Shown one piece after another: positions 36,265 through 43,907 of a stretch of DNA of 64,000 bases (positions within the stretch are counted from its first letter, which is position 1; the number at the start of each line of letters is the position of its first letter). This DNA comes from Sphingobacterium nematocida (GTDB taxonomy: Bacteria; Bacteroidota; Bacteroidia; Sphingobacteriales; Sphingobacteriaceae). Where the stretch lies: positions 62,001-126,000 of the forward strand of contig NZ_FUZF01000003.1 of assembly GCF_900168125.1 (NCBI RefSeq), given 5' to 3'. The notes under the pieces were generated by a model, which was not told where the DNA came from, did not search any database, and worked only from the letters and a program-made list of their open reading frames with translations. A program made the position numbers and the translations under genes.

Positions 36265-37467
36265 ATGCCAAAGATATCACAAAAAGGCATGGATATGCCA
36301 GCTTCTCCAATACGAAAACTTACCCCTTTTGCAGATCACGCAAAAAAGGAAGGAAAGAAAATATATCATCTAAATATTGGACAACCTGATATCCAAACAC
36401 CGGAGATAATGTTAGATGCTTTAAAAAACATAGACTTTAAAGTATGGGCATACACTCCATCAGAAGGAACAGCGTCCTATCGTAATAAGCTAGCAGAATA
36501 TTACAATAAACTAGAGTACAACATACAACCTACCGATATTCTTGTCACAAATGGGGGGTCCGAAGCTATTACAATAGCCATGCAAGCTTGTCTTAACCCG
36601 GGAGAGGAAATTATTATTCCAGAACCTTTTTACGCGAACTATAACGGGTTTGCCTGTTCTTCAGATATAGTAATAAAACCGATAGTATCTCATATAGAAA
36701 ATGGTTTTGCATTGCCCTCTATCGCTGATTTCGAAAAGGTTATTACCGAAAAGACAAAAGCTATTGCGATATGCAACCCAAACAATCCAACAGGATATCT
36801 TTATTCACGTGAAGAACTAGAAGCGTTAAAGGCCATCTGTATCAAGCACGATTTATACCTCTTCTCTGACGAAGCATATAGAGAATTCTGCTACGACGGT
36901 CGTGAATTTATTTCCCCTATGCACTTAGAGGGACTTGAAAATAATGTTGTTGTTTTAGACACCGTATCAAAGCGTTATTCTGCCTGCGGAGCCCGTATCG
37001 GTTGCTTGATTACCAAAAACAAAGGTCTTTATCAGACTGCTTTAAAATTTGCACAAGCTCGTCTCAGTCCCTCATTAGAAGGTCAAATTGCCGGAGAGGC
37101 CGCAGTAGACACCCCTGATTCCTATTTTGAAGCCGTTTCAAAGGAATATACAGCCCGTAGAAATACATTAGTAAAAGGCTTAAATAAAATTGATGGCGTA
37201 TTCTGTCCTAATCCAGGTGGTGCATTTTACGTTGTAGCAAAATTACCAATTGACAATGCAGATAAGTTTTGTCAATGGATGTTGGAAAAATTCTCTTACG
37301 AAAACGAAACAGTCATGATGGCGCCTGCAACAGGGTTTTACAGTACCGTTGGACTTGGATTAAATGAAGTTCGTCTAGCCTATGTCCTAAATCAAGATGA
37401 TTTAAAACGTGCTTTAATCTGCTTAGAAAAAGCACTTCAAGAATATCCAGGTAGAAGGGAGTTTTAA
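36265..37467 (+). CDS. Pyridoxal-phosphate-dependent class I/II aminotransferase
   Basis: A 400-residue fold-type I aminotransferase. NIGQPD (37-42), NGGSEA (96-101) for phosphate contact, NPNNPTG (171-177), SDEAY (201-205) and SKRYSACGARIG (235-246), with K236 as the Schiff-base lysine, are all in place. It resembles aspartate/aromatic aminotransferases of the AspB group, but the substrate cannot be decided. The MDMPASPIRKLTPFAD start is typical of these in Bacteroidota. It is flanked by terminators and has its own promoter box, so it is a single-gene unit. Confidence 0.9.
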   Translation: MPKISQKGMDMPASPIRKLTPFADHAKKEGKKIYHLNIGQPDIQTPEIMLDALKNIDFKVWAYTPSEGTASYRNKLAEYYNKLEYNIQPTDILVTNGGSEAITIAMQACLNPGEEIIIPEPFYANYNGFACSSDIVIKPIVSHIENGFALPSIADFEKVITEKTKAIAICNPNNPTGYLYSREELEALKAICIKHDLYLFSDEAYREFCYDGREFISPMHLEGLENNVVVLDTVSKRYSACGARIGCLITKNKGLYQTALKFAQARLSPSLEGQIAGEAAVDTPDSYFEAVSKEYTARRNTLVKGLNKIDGVFCPNPGGAFYVVAKLPIDNADKFCQWMLEKFSYENETVMMAPATGFYSTVGLGLNEVRLAYVLNQDDLKRALICLEKALQEYPGRREF

Positions 37468-37482
37468 TAGTTTTTCTATATA

Positions 37483-37516
37483 AAAAAGGCCGAAGTAGAG
37501 TTACTTCGGCCTTTTT
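37483..37516. terminator. Bidirectional terminator between the aminotransferase and SGNH hydrolase genes
   Basis: AAAAAGGCCGAAGTA pairs with its complement around a small loop, with T-runs on both sides. Confidence 0.85.
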
Positions 37517-37519
37517 TTA

Positions 37520-38596
37520 TTAATTGATCTTATGTTTCTTCATGACATCGAGTACAAAAGGCTCAATTTTCTCTACCATGCGCATGAAACCTAAATCGCT
37601 AGGATGTGTGCCATCGGTAGTTCCTTCATGATCATCCCCCAATAGATAGTCAGTATCAAGATAATAAAGAGATTTCATCCCTTTGGTTATAAGCTTATCA
37701 AATTCTATTTTCCAGTTGCTGTTTTGTTGTTCATTACGTTTAGCCCAGTTTTGATTAAAATGACTAAGCTCCCTCACCACTGATGGAATCATAATGATTG
37801 GAGTATTTGGATGCTTTTCACGTAAGTAAGAAACCAAATACGCTGTCCGCTCACTAACCTGTTCTGGCGAAGAATTTGGTACACAATCTAAAATAAACAA
37901 ATCAGGATTTGTGTCTCCTAACATATGTGCAACCTCTTTTTCCATTTTAGCACTACCACTCACACCAAAATTTAAAAAATTAAATCCGGTACGTCTTGAC
38001 ATAATCGCAGGATAGGCCATCCCTGGGCGACTAGCCGAAGCTCCATGAACAATACTAGACCCGTACACAACGATATTACGTTTAAAAGGATTAGGCAAGT
38101 TGGTAAAGCTAGAACCCTCCTTTACTCCTATTTCTAAAGATTTAGTTTCATCATACAGAGGAAGGTAAACTAAAAATTCCTTTTCCCTATTACCCAAGTT
38201 TTCTAAAACAAGAGATTCGTCGCAAGATTCAATTGTCCCTTTGGAACCCGCATATTGCCATTTCCCTTTTTCATTTTTGATGTAGACATCTAATCCCTTA
38301 TTTGCTATAGCGGTAAGATTAAGTCCTACTTTTTTTTCTGTGGTACACCACTTTGCATATAATTCAGTAGTGTTAGATTTAAAAGTGACAAACAATCCTG
38401 CACTATTCGTATACAGCTTTTTTACAGCTGCAGGCATACCTCTATATTTTACTGTGTCGACCCGATGAAACTGTTCTACTGTTTCAAAATACTTACCATA
38501 GACCGGCAGCTTATAGAAGCTATTACCCTGACCTTGAGCAAAAAGGCTGCCCCAAAACAGACCTGCGACAACAAATAGTGTTATAAGTTTTTTCAT
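37520..38596 (-). CDS. Exported SGNH/GDSL hydrolase with GxDLY N-terminal domain
   Basis: A 358-residue protein with a signal peptide (about 1-20, MKKLITLFVVAG...LFAQG). An N-terminal beta-sandwich has the GLDVYIKN motif (101-108) of the GxDLY domain. The SGNH hydrolase domain has YGSSIVHGAS with S181 as likely nucleophile, and DGTHPSD with D328 and H331. It probably deacylates carbohydrate or lipid esters in the periplasm. I chose the ATG at 38596. The open frame continues upstream to 38752, but that would run through the divergent exonuclease gene and destroy the signal peptide. It shares a terminator with the aminotransferase gene. Confidence 0.87.
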   Translation of the reverse strand: MKKLITLFVVAGLFWGSLFAQGQGNSFYKLPVYGKYFETVEQFHRVDTVKYRGMPAAVKKLYTNSAGLFVTFKSNTTELYAKWCTTEKKVGLNLTAIANKGLDVYIKNEKGKWQYAGSKGTIESCDESLVLENLGNREKEFLVYLPLYDETKSLEIGVKEGSSFTNLPNPFKRNIVVYGSSIVHGASASRPGMAYPAIMSRRTGFNFLNFGVSGSAKMEKEVAHMLGDTNPDLFILDCVPNSSPEQVSERTAYLVSYLREKHPNTPIIMIPSVVRELSHFNQNWAKRNEQQNSNWKIEFDKLITKGMKSLYYLDTDYLLGDDHEGTTDGTHPSDLGFMRMVEKIEPFVLDVMKKHKIN

Positions 38597-38644
38597 TACA
38601 ATAAAATTAATAAAAATCCGCTCACTACCAACTAATATAATTAG

Positions 38645-38652
38645 TATTTTTG
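38645..38652 (+). promoter_or_regulatory. Putative -7 box of the exonuclease/GIY-YIG gene (leaderless spacing)
   Basis: TATTTTTG is followed by exactly four bases and the ATG at 38657. Confidence 0.5.
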
Positions 38653-38656
38653 AAAT

Positions 38657-40024
38657 ATGGAATATGCAATCGTGGATATAGAGACCACTGGCTCTTATGC
38701 AGGGGATAATGGAATTACAGAAATCGCTATTATAGTACACAATGGAGAACATGTCTTAGAGAAATTTGAAACCTTAGTGAATCCCGGAACCATCATTCCC
38801 TATCATATTCAAACACTAACTGGAATAGATAACGACATGGTCGCTCATGCTCCTTCCTTTAACGATATTGCAAAAACAGTTTACGCCATCTTACAAAAGC
38901 GTGTATTCGTTGCACATAACGTTAATTTCGACTATTCTTTTATAAATCAAGAACTCAAGAAAGCTGGTTATGACTGGAAGGCTCCAAAACTTTGTACAGT
39001 TCGTCTATCACGCAAAATATTTCCTAATCTAGCTTCCTACAGCCTAGGCAAACTATGTCAAAATCTAGAGATACCGATCCACCACCGTCACCGTGCAATG
39101 GGAGATGTTGAGGCGACGGTCACACTATTCGAAAGACTTCTAAAAAACGATACCGAGTCGATTATTGCAACAACACTAAAAAACACAAAAGAACATAGAT
39201 TACCCACGCATATCAATCAAGAAGATTTTTTAAGATTGCCAGAATCTGCCGGCATTTACCTTTTCAAAAATAAAAGCGACAAAATAGTCTATGTCGGCAA
39301 GGCGGTCAACATAAAAAAGAGAGTCCTAACTCACTTTAGCGGTAATAACACCTCTCAAAAAAGACAATCGTTTATTAACGACGTTTACCGTATTGACTAT
39401 CAAGAGAGTGGAACCGAATTAATGGCACTACTCATGGAGTGTAAAATGATAAAGCAACATTGGCCAATACATAATCAAGCGTTGAAGAAGTTTGAACCCA
39501 AATTCGGCCTCTTTGAATATGAAGACCAAAAAGGCTACAAACGTTTATTAGTTTCGACATTTAACAAGCAAGCCAAAGCAATACAATATTTTGAGCGCGC
39601 AACAGAAGCCAATCAACTGCTTCTAAAATTAATGAATGAATATCAGCTCTCCCCAAAACTCTGTTATTTCTACTCCGTACGTCCGGAGCAAAAAATAGCA
39701 GTAGATTACACCAATATTGTCGCTGTAAAAGAATATAATGATCAAGTAAATCAAGCATTAGATTCCGTGATTCTACAACGCAATACTTTTTTATTAATAG
39801 ATCAGGGAAGGTGTCTAGACGAAAAATCTTATATCTATTTTAAAGACGATCAGCTCGCTGCCTTTGGCTTTATTACTATCGACAATCAAAACACTGAAAT
39901 TGAAGATATTATTTCTGAGAAAGACAAATGTATAAGCAACTATTATATGAATACGCTGGTTTTACAGTATGCGGAGCGATTCCCCAGCAAAGTGCACAAA
40001 AAAAACATCAAGTATAATCTGTAA
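38657..40024 (+). CDS. DnaQ-type exonuclease fused to a GIY-YIG (UvrC-like) nuclease domain
   Basis: A 455-residue two-domain nuclease. The N-terminal DEDDh 3'-5' exonuclease (1-165) has D7 and E9 in IVDIETTG, D92 in NVNFDY, and H145 and D150 in HRAMGDVEAT. The GIY-YIG domain (about 197-275) has GIYLF (199-203), YVG (212-214), R222 and E261 in LMECKMIK, as in UvrC N-terminal domains. The last 170 residues are unassigned. Similar DnaQ/UvrC-N fusions are known in other bacteria and resemble the Cho repair nuclease. Role in excision repair is inferred. The start is fixed because the catalytic DIET lies at residues 7-10. Confidence 0.88.
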   Translation: MEYAIVDIETTGSYAGDNGITEIAIIVHNGEHVLEKFETLVNPGTIIPYHIQTLTGIDNDMVAHAPSFNDIAKTVYAILQKRVFVAHNVNFDYSFINQELKKAGYDWKAPKLCTVRLSRKIFPNLASYSLGKLCQNLEIPIHHRHRAMGDVEATVTLFERLLKNDTESIIATTLKNTKEHRLPTHINQEDFLRLPESAGIYLFKNKSDKIVYVGKAVNIKKRVLTHFSGNNTSQKRQSFINDVYRIDYQESGTELMALLMECKMIKQHWPIHNQALKKFEPKFGLFEYEDQKGYKRLLVSTFNKQAKAIQYFERATEANQLLLKLMNEYQLSPKLCYFYSVRPEQKIAVDYTNIVAVKEYNDQVNQALDSVILQRNTFLLIDQGRCLDEKSYIYFKDDQLAAFGFITIDNQNTEIEDIISEKDKCISNYYMNTLVLQYAERFPSKVHKKNIKYNL

Positions 40025-40076
40025 AATTATTTATGGAAATTATTGCCTAGCTTCATCCTTATTTAAACACAAAATT

Positions 40077-40802
40077 ATGGCAAAACAATTCAAATCACTT
40101 TCCCTTTTGATTACATGTATTTTTGCAGCGGCTACATTTATTTCCTGTAGTAACAGTAATACGGAAAATCAGAACCGTATCCGAGTCAGTGGCGAAGGAA
40201 AAATCCGCGTAATGCCTGACCAAGTTACATTAACCATCAACGCTAGTTTTTCAAAACCAAAAATGGTAGATGCCGTTCGAGAGACACAAGCAACTGTAGA
40301 TACTGTAATGCGTATACTTGAAAGTTTTGGAAATAAAGAACAGGATATCAAGACCAGTAGTATATCGGCCAACAAAGACTACCAATATGTGGGTAGCAAT
40401 TACAAATTTGTGGGATTTCAAGCTCAACAAACCATAGATTTCGTCCTACATGATTTGAATAAGTTCACGGAACTAACCGCGAAATTATTGGACACAAAAA
40501 TAAGTAGCATCGCTCAGATTCAATTTAATCATTCTAAGGCTGACAGCATCCTTAGAGAAGCTGACCTGATCGCCTATGACGATGCATTAAAATCTGCAAA
40601 TAAAATTGCCGATAGAGCCGATGTCAAATTAGGAAAACTTCTATTCCTATCCAATGACGGATCAGGTACCGATGCCACAGGTTACAGCAGTGGCGAACGC
40701 ATAGATACGTACAACAAAGGTTTTGGAGGACAAGGGTTTAAAATCGCACCCGAAGTGATTGAATTCAAACGAACCATCACAACCGAATTTGGTATAAAAT
40801 AA
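40077..40802 (+). CDS. SIMPL domain lipoprotein
   Basis: A 241-residue protein. The signal sequence ends in a lipobox TFISC with C24 as the lipidation site, so it is probably an outer- or inner-membrane lipoprotein. The rest is a SIMPL (DUF541) domain: RIRVSGEGKIRVMPDQVTLTINASF is a typical opening, and an ISANKDYQY/FVGFQAQQTIDF centre follows. E. coli YggE is a relative linked to oxidative stress, but the function is unclear. I chose the ATG at 40077. The frame is open to 39969, but the upstream part overlaps the exonuclease gene and precedes the signal peptide. Confidence 0.85.
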   Translation: MAKQFKSLSLLITCIFAAATFISCSNSNTENQNRIRVSGEGKIRVMPDQVTLTINASFSKPKMVDAVRETQATVDTVMRILESFGNKEQDIKTSSISANKDYQYVGSNYKFVGFQAQQTIDFVLHDLNKFTELTAKLLDTKISSIAQIQFNHSKADSILREADLIAYDDALKSANKIADRADVKLGKLLFLSNDGSGTDATGYSSGERIDTYNKGFGGQGFKIAPEVIEFKRTITTEFGIK

Positions 40803-40804
40803 GG

Positions 40805-40832
40805 TTGGTAAATAAAATAAACCTTATCTTTG
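40805..40832 (+). promoter_or_regulatory. Putative promoter of the ABC-F gene (leaderless spacing)
   Basis: TTG at 40805-40807, 17 bases, then TATCTTTG (40825-40832). Exactly four bases separate the box from the ATG at 40837. Confidence 0.55.
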
Positions 40833-40836
40833 CGCC

Positions 40837-42468
40837 ATGATTAATGTATCCAATCTATCCCTTCGTTTTGGCAAACGTGTGCTATTCGAGGATGTCAATT
40901 TAAAATTCACTCCTGGAAACTGTTATGGCATTATCGGTGCTAACGGTGCGGGTAAATCCACGTTTTTAAAGATCATCTCTGGAGAGGTGGATCAAACCAC
41001 AGGATCTGTTTCTTTTACTCCTGGAGATAGAATGTCGGTCTTAAGTCAAGATCACTATGCTTTCGACGAATTTACAGTTTTAGAAACTGTAATGATGGGA
41101 AATCAAGAACTGTACAAAATCATGAAAGAGAAAGACGCTATCTACATGAAAGAAGACTTCTCTGATGCAGATGGTGAGCGTGCAGGAGAACTAGAGAGCT
41201 TATTTGCTGAAATGGACGGATGGAACGCAGAGTCCAATGCCGCTACCCTTTTAAGCAGTTTAGGTATTAAAGAAGAATTCCATTATAAGTTAGTCTCAGA
41301 AATAGATGGTAATCAAAAAGTTCGTGTCTTATTAGCACAAGCCTTATTTGGAAAACCTGACATTTTAATTCTCGATGAGCCTACCAACGACTTGGACATT
41401 AAGACTATTGCTTGGTTAGAAGACTTTTTAGCTTCTTACGAAGCGATCGTACTAGTCGTTTCCCATGACCGTCACTTCTTGGATGCTGTATGTACACATA
41501 CTGTTGATATAGATTTTGGAAAGATGACGATCTATACTGGTGCTTACTCTTTTTGGTACGAATCTTCACAACTAGCCTTAAAACAACGAGCAGATCAGAA
41601 TAAGAAAACAGAAGATAAGGTAAAAGAACTTCAAGAATTTATTCGTCGCTTCTCAGCAAATGCTTCAAAATCAAAACAAGCTACATCACGTAAAAAGGCT
41701 TTAGATAAAATCAATATTGATGAAATCCAACCTTCGAATCGTAAATATCCTGCTATCATGTTCAACACGATGAATAGAGAACCTGGAGATCAAACGTTGC
41801 ATGTAGAAGGATTGAGCAAGACAGTAAATGGCGAAGTTTTCTTCAAAGACATTACTTTCATGATCAATAAAGGTGATAAAATAGCCGTATTAGGAGCCAA
41901 TTCCTTAGTTACTTCGGCATTCTATGATATTATCTCCGGTCGTGATACAGATTACCAAGGGGATATCAAATGGGGAATTACCATCACTCCTGCAGATATG
42001 CCAATGGACAACTCATCCTATTTTGACGGTGTATCTGACAATCTTGTAGATTGGTTAAGAGGCTACACATCCAATCCAGATGCAGATGAGCAGTTTATAC
42101 GCGGTTTCTTAGGTAAAATGTTATTTTCTGGCGAAGAGGTTATGAAAAAAGTATCTGTTCTATCTGGAGGAGAAAAAATGCGTTGTATGTTTTCCAAAAT
42201 GATGTTACAAGGTGCAAACTTTCTAATCTTCGATGAACCGACAAACCACTTGGATCTCGAATCCATTACAGCATTAAACAACGGTATGAAAGATTTCAAA
42301 GGCTCAATGTTGTTTACATCTCGAGATCATGAATTAACAGAAACAGTCGCAAATCGTATTATTGAATTAACACCCAATGGAATCATAGACAAGCTGATGA
42401 CCTATGACGAATACATCAATTCAGAAGCTGTACAAGCACAGCGCGAAGAAATGTATAAGGTAAAATAA
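40837..42468 (+). CDS. ABC-F family ATPase (ribosome-associated type)
   Basis: A 543-residue soluble protein with two ATP-binding cassettes and no membrane domain, as in ABC-F translation factors. Cassette 1 has Walker A GANGAGKST (34-42), Walker B LILDEP (D180, E181) and the switch SHD (H210), but its signature reads SEIDGNQK instead of LSGGQ. Cassette 2 has an intact signature LSGGEK (442-447) and Walker B (D466, E467), but its Walker A is GANSLVTSA (353-361) and the switch histidine is Arg496. The linker with charged helices (about 245-305) matches the P-site tRNA-interaction motif region. So one composite ATP site looks intact and the other degenerate. Confidence 0.9.
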   Translation: MINVSNLSLRFGKRVLFEDVNLKFTPGNCYGIIGANGAGKSTFLKIISGEVDQTTGSVSFTPGDRMSVLSQDHYAFDEFTVLETVMMGNQELYKIMKEKDAIYMKEDFSDADGERAGELESLFAEMDGWNAESNAATLLSSLGIKEEFHYKLVSEIDGNQKVRVLLAQALFGKPDILILDEPTNDLDIKTIAWLEDFLASYEAIVLVVSHDRHFLDAVCTHTVDIDFGKMTIYTGAYSFWYESSQLALKQRADQNKKTEDKVKELQEFIRRFSANASKSKQATSRKKALDKINIDEIQPSNRKYPAIMFNTMNREPGDQTLHVEGLSKTVNGEVFFKDITFMINKGDKIAVLGANSLVTSAFYDIISGRDTDYQGDIKWGITITPADMPMDNSSYFDGVSDNLVDWLRGYTSNPDADEQFIRGFLGKMLFSGEEVMKKVSVLSGGEKMRCMFSKMMLQGANFLIFDEPTNHLDLESITALNNGMKDFKGSMLFTSRDHELTETVANRIIELTPNGIIDKLMTYDEYINSEAVQAQREEMYKVK

Positions 42469-42496
42469 AAAAGAGCGGGTATACCCGCTCTTTTTT
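42467..42496. terminator. Bidirectional terminator between the ABC-F and pirin genes
   Basis: A near-perfect palindrome AAAAAAGAGCGGGT-AT-ACCCGCTCTTTTTT lies between convergent genes. Confidence 0.85.
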
Positions 42497-42498
42497 AT

Positions 42499-43362
42499 TT
42501 ATTCCAAATTTCCAAATTTGCCTGTATTGAAGTCTTCAAAGGCCTGCTGTATTTCTTCCATTGTATTCATTACAAACGGACCGTAAGATGCAATTGGTTC
42601 ATCAATAGGCTCCCCACTTAAGACCAGAACGATAGCATCATCATCCGCGTTAACAGTGAATTTATCCCCATCGTTATAAAATAGAACCATTTTATCTGTA
42701 GCAGCTTTAAACGTATCATTCACAGTAACATTACCTGAGATAACCAACAATGCTGTATTGAAATGGGCTGGAAAATCAAATTCGACAACAGCTCCCTTAT
42801 TAAGCTTAGCATTCATTAAGTGCAAAGGTGTAAAGGTAGACGCTCCCCCTTTAGTACCATTATATTCTCCGGATATCACTTCAATTATCCCTGCATTTTT
42901 TTCCAATTCTACCTTAGGTATATCTGCATGTACCAACGCCTGGTATTTAGGCGCACTCATTTTGTCTTTGGCTGGTAAATTTACCCAAAGCTGTACAATC
43001 TGAAAATCCCCCCCTGTTTTACTCCATTCTGTTTCGTGAAATTCCTTATGCAATACACCAGAGGCCGCTGTCATCCACTGTACGTCCCCTTCACCTATTA
43101 CACCTCCTCCTCCAGAACTATCCCCATGCTCTACACGTCCTTTGTAGGCTATAGTCACCGTTTCAAAACCTCTATGTGGATGCACACCTACACCTTTAGG
43201 GATGGCACTTGGCGGAAAATTATATGTTGAATTATAGTCCAACATAATAAATGGACTCATCCTTGACATCGGAGCATAACTTGGAATAAAATTATGAACT
43301 CTAAATCCATCTCCTACGAAATGGGCTGGCTTTGGGTTAAAAATATTTTCTACAGTTTTCAT
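42499..43362 (-). CDS. Pirin family protein
   Basis: A 287-residue bicupin of the pirin family. The metal ligands match human pirin: H61 and H63 in HPHRGFET, and H105 and E107 in LHKE (human H56, H58, H101, E103). Bacterial pirins include quercetinases and metabolic regulators; the function here is not decided. It has one of the best ribosome sites in the window, AAGGAGG eight bases before the ATG, and a TATCTTTG box 27 bases upstream. It looks monocistronic, separated from trxA by a terminator. Confidence 0.92.
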   Translation of the reverse strand: MKTVENIFNPKPAHFVGDGFRVHNFIPSYAPMSRMSPFIMLDYNSTYNFPPSAIPKGVGVHPHRGFETVTIAYKGRVEHGDSSGGGGVIGEGDVQWMTAASGVLHKEFHETEWSKTGGDFQIVQLWVNLPAKDKMSAPKYQALVHADIPKVELEKNAGIIEVISGEYNGTKGGASTFTPLHLMNAKLNKGAVVEFDFPAHFNTALLVISGNVTVNDTFKAATDKMVLFYNDGDKFTVNADDDAIVLVLSGEPIDEPIASYGPFVMNTMEEIQQAFEDFNTGKFGNLE

Positions 43363-43389
43363 TTATATTACCTCCTTAAGTTTATACTA

Positions 43390-43397
43390 CAAAGATA
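43390..43397 (-). promoter_or_regulatory. Putative -7 box of the pirin gene
   Basis: The minus strand reads TATCTTTG, 27 bases before the ATG. A clear AAGGAGG ribosome site lies between. Confidence 0.55.
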
Positions 43398-43449
43398 ATG
43401 CGGTTGTCAATCCCAAAACTTAATGTAGGTTAAGAAAGTCCAAAAAACA

Positions 43450-43476
43450 AAAAAGCACTCATTTCTGAATGCTTTT
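43450..43476 (-). terminator. Terminator after trxA
   Basis: On the minus strand, AAAAGCATTCA pairs with TGAGTGCTTTT (one G-T pair), followed by T-rich sequence, 24 bases after the stop codon. Confidence 0.65.
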
Positions 43477-43499
43477 TCCTAAATATTTTAGAGATAATT

Positions 43500-43817
43500 T
43501 TATAATTGCTTATCCAATTTTTCAGCTAGTACTGATTTTGGAACTGCTCCAACCTGCTTATCTACAATTTCACCATTTTTAAAATACAATAATGCAGGAA
43601 TATTTCTGATACCGAAACGAACCGATATCTCTGGGTTATTGTCTACGTTTACTTTACCAACAACAGCCTTACCATCATATTCTTTAGCGATCTCATCAAC
43701 GATTGGACCTACCATACGACACGGGCCACACCATTCAGCCCAAAAATCGATCAATACAGGTTTATCCGCTTTCAAAACAAGCTCTTCAAAGTTGCTATCT
43801 GTAATTTCTAATGCCAT
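43500..43817 (-). CDS. trxA: Thioredoxin
   Basis: A 105-residue classical thioredoxin: FWAEWCGPC with the redox pair C30/C33, the buried aspartate in LIDFWAEW, the cis-proline loop in RNIPALLYF and a C-terminal helix. It reduces disulfides in the cytoplasm and may recycle the glutathione-peroxidase-like enzyme at 0.65 kb. A TATATTTG box lies 28 bases upstream, and AAAGGA is a possible ribosome site nine bases before the ATG. It lies between dnaE and pirin with its own terminator. Confidence 0.97.
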   Translation of the reverse strand: MALEITDSNFEELVLKADKPVLIDFWAEWCGPCRMVGPIVDEIAKEYDGKAVVGKVNVDNNPEISVRFGIRNIPALLYFKNGEIVDKQVGAVPKSVLAEKLDKQL

Positions 43818-43845
43818 AATAATATCCTTTTTTTATAATTTAATA

Positions 43846-43853
43846 CAAATATA
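43846..43853 (-). promoter_or_regulatory. Putative -7 box of trxA
   Basis: The minus strand reads TATATTTG, 28 bases before the trxA ATG. Confidence 0.5.
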
Positions 43854-43907
43854 ATCAATTGGCCACAATTGTACTCTAATCGTATTGTAATAAATATCTA
43901 TACCTTA

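Noticed and set aside
38597..38752. Upstream extension of the SGNH hydrolase frame
   Set aside because: It would overlap the divergent exonuclease gene and place 52 extra residues before a clear signal peptide.
39969..40076. Upstream extension of the SIMPL lipoprotein frame
   Set aside because: It overlaps the end of the exonuclease gene and would bury the signal peptide and lipobox.
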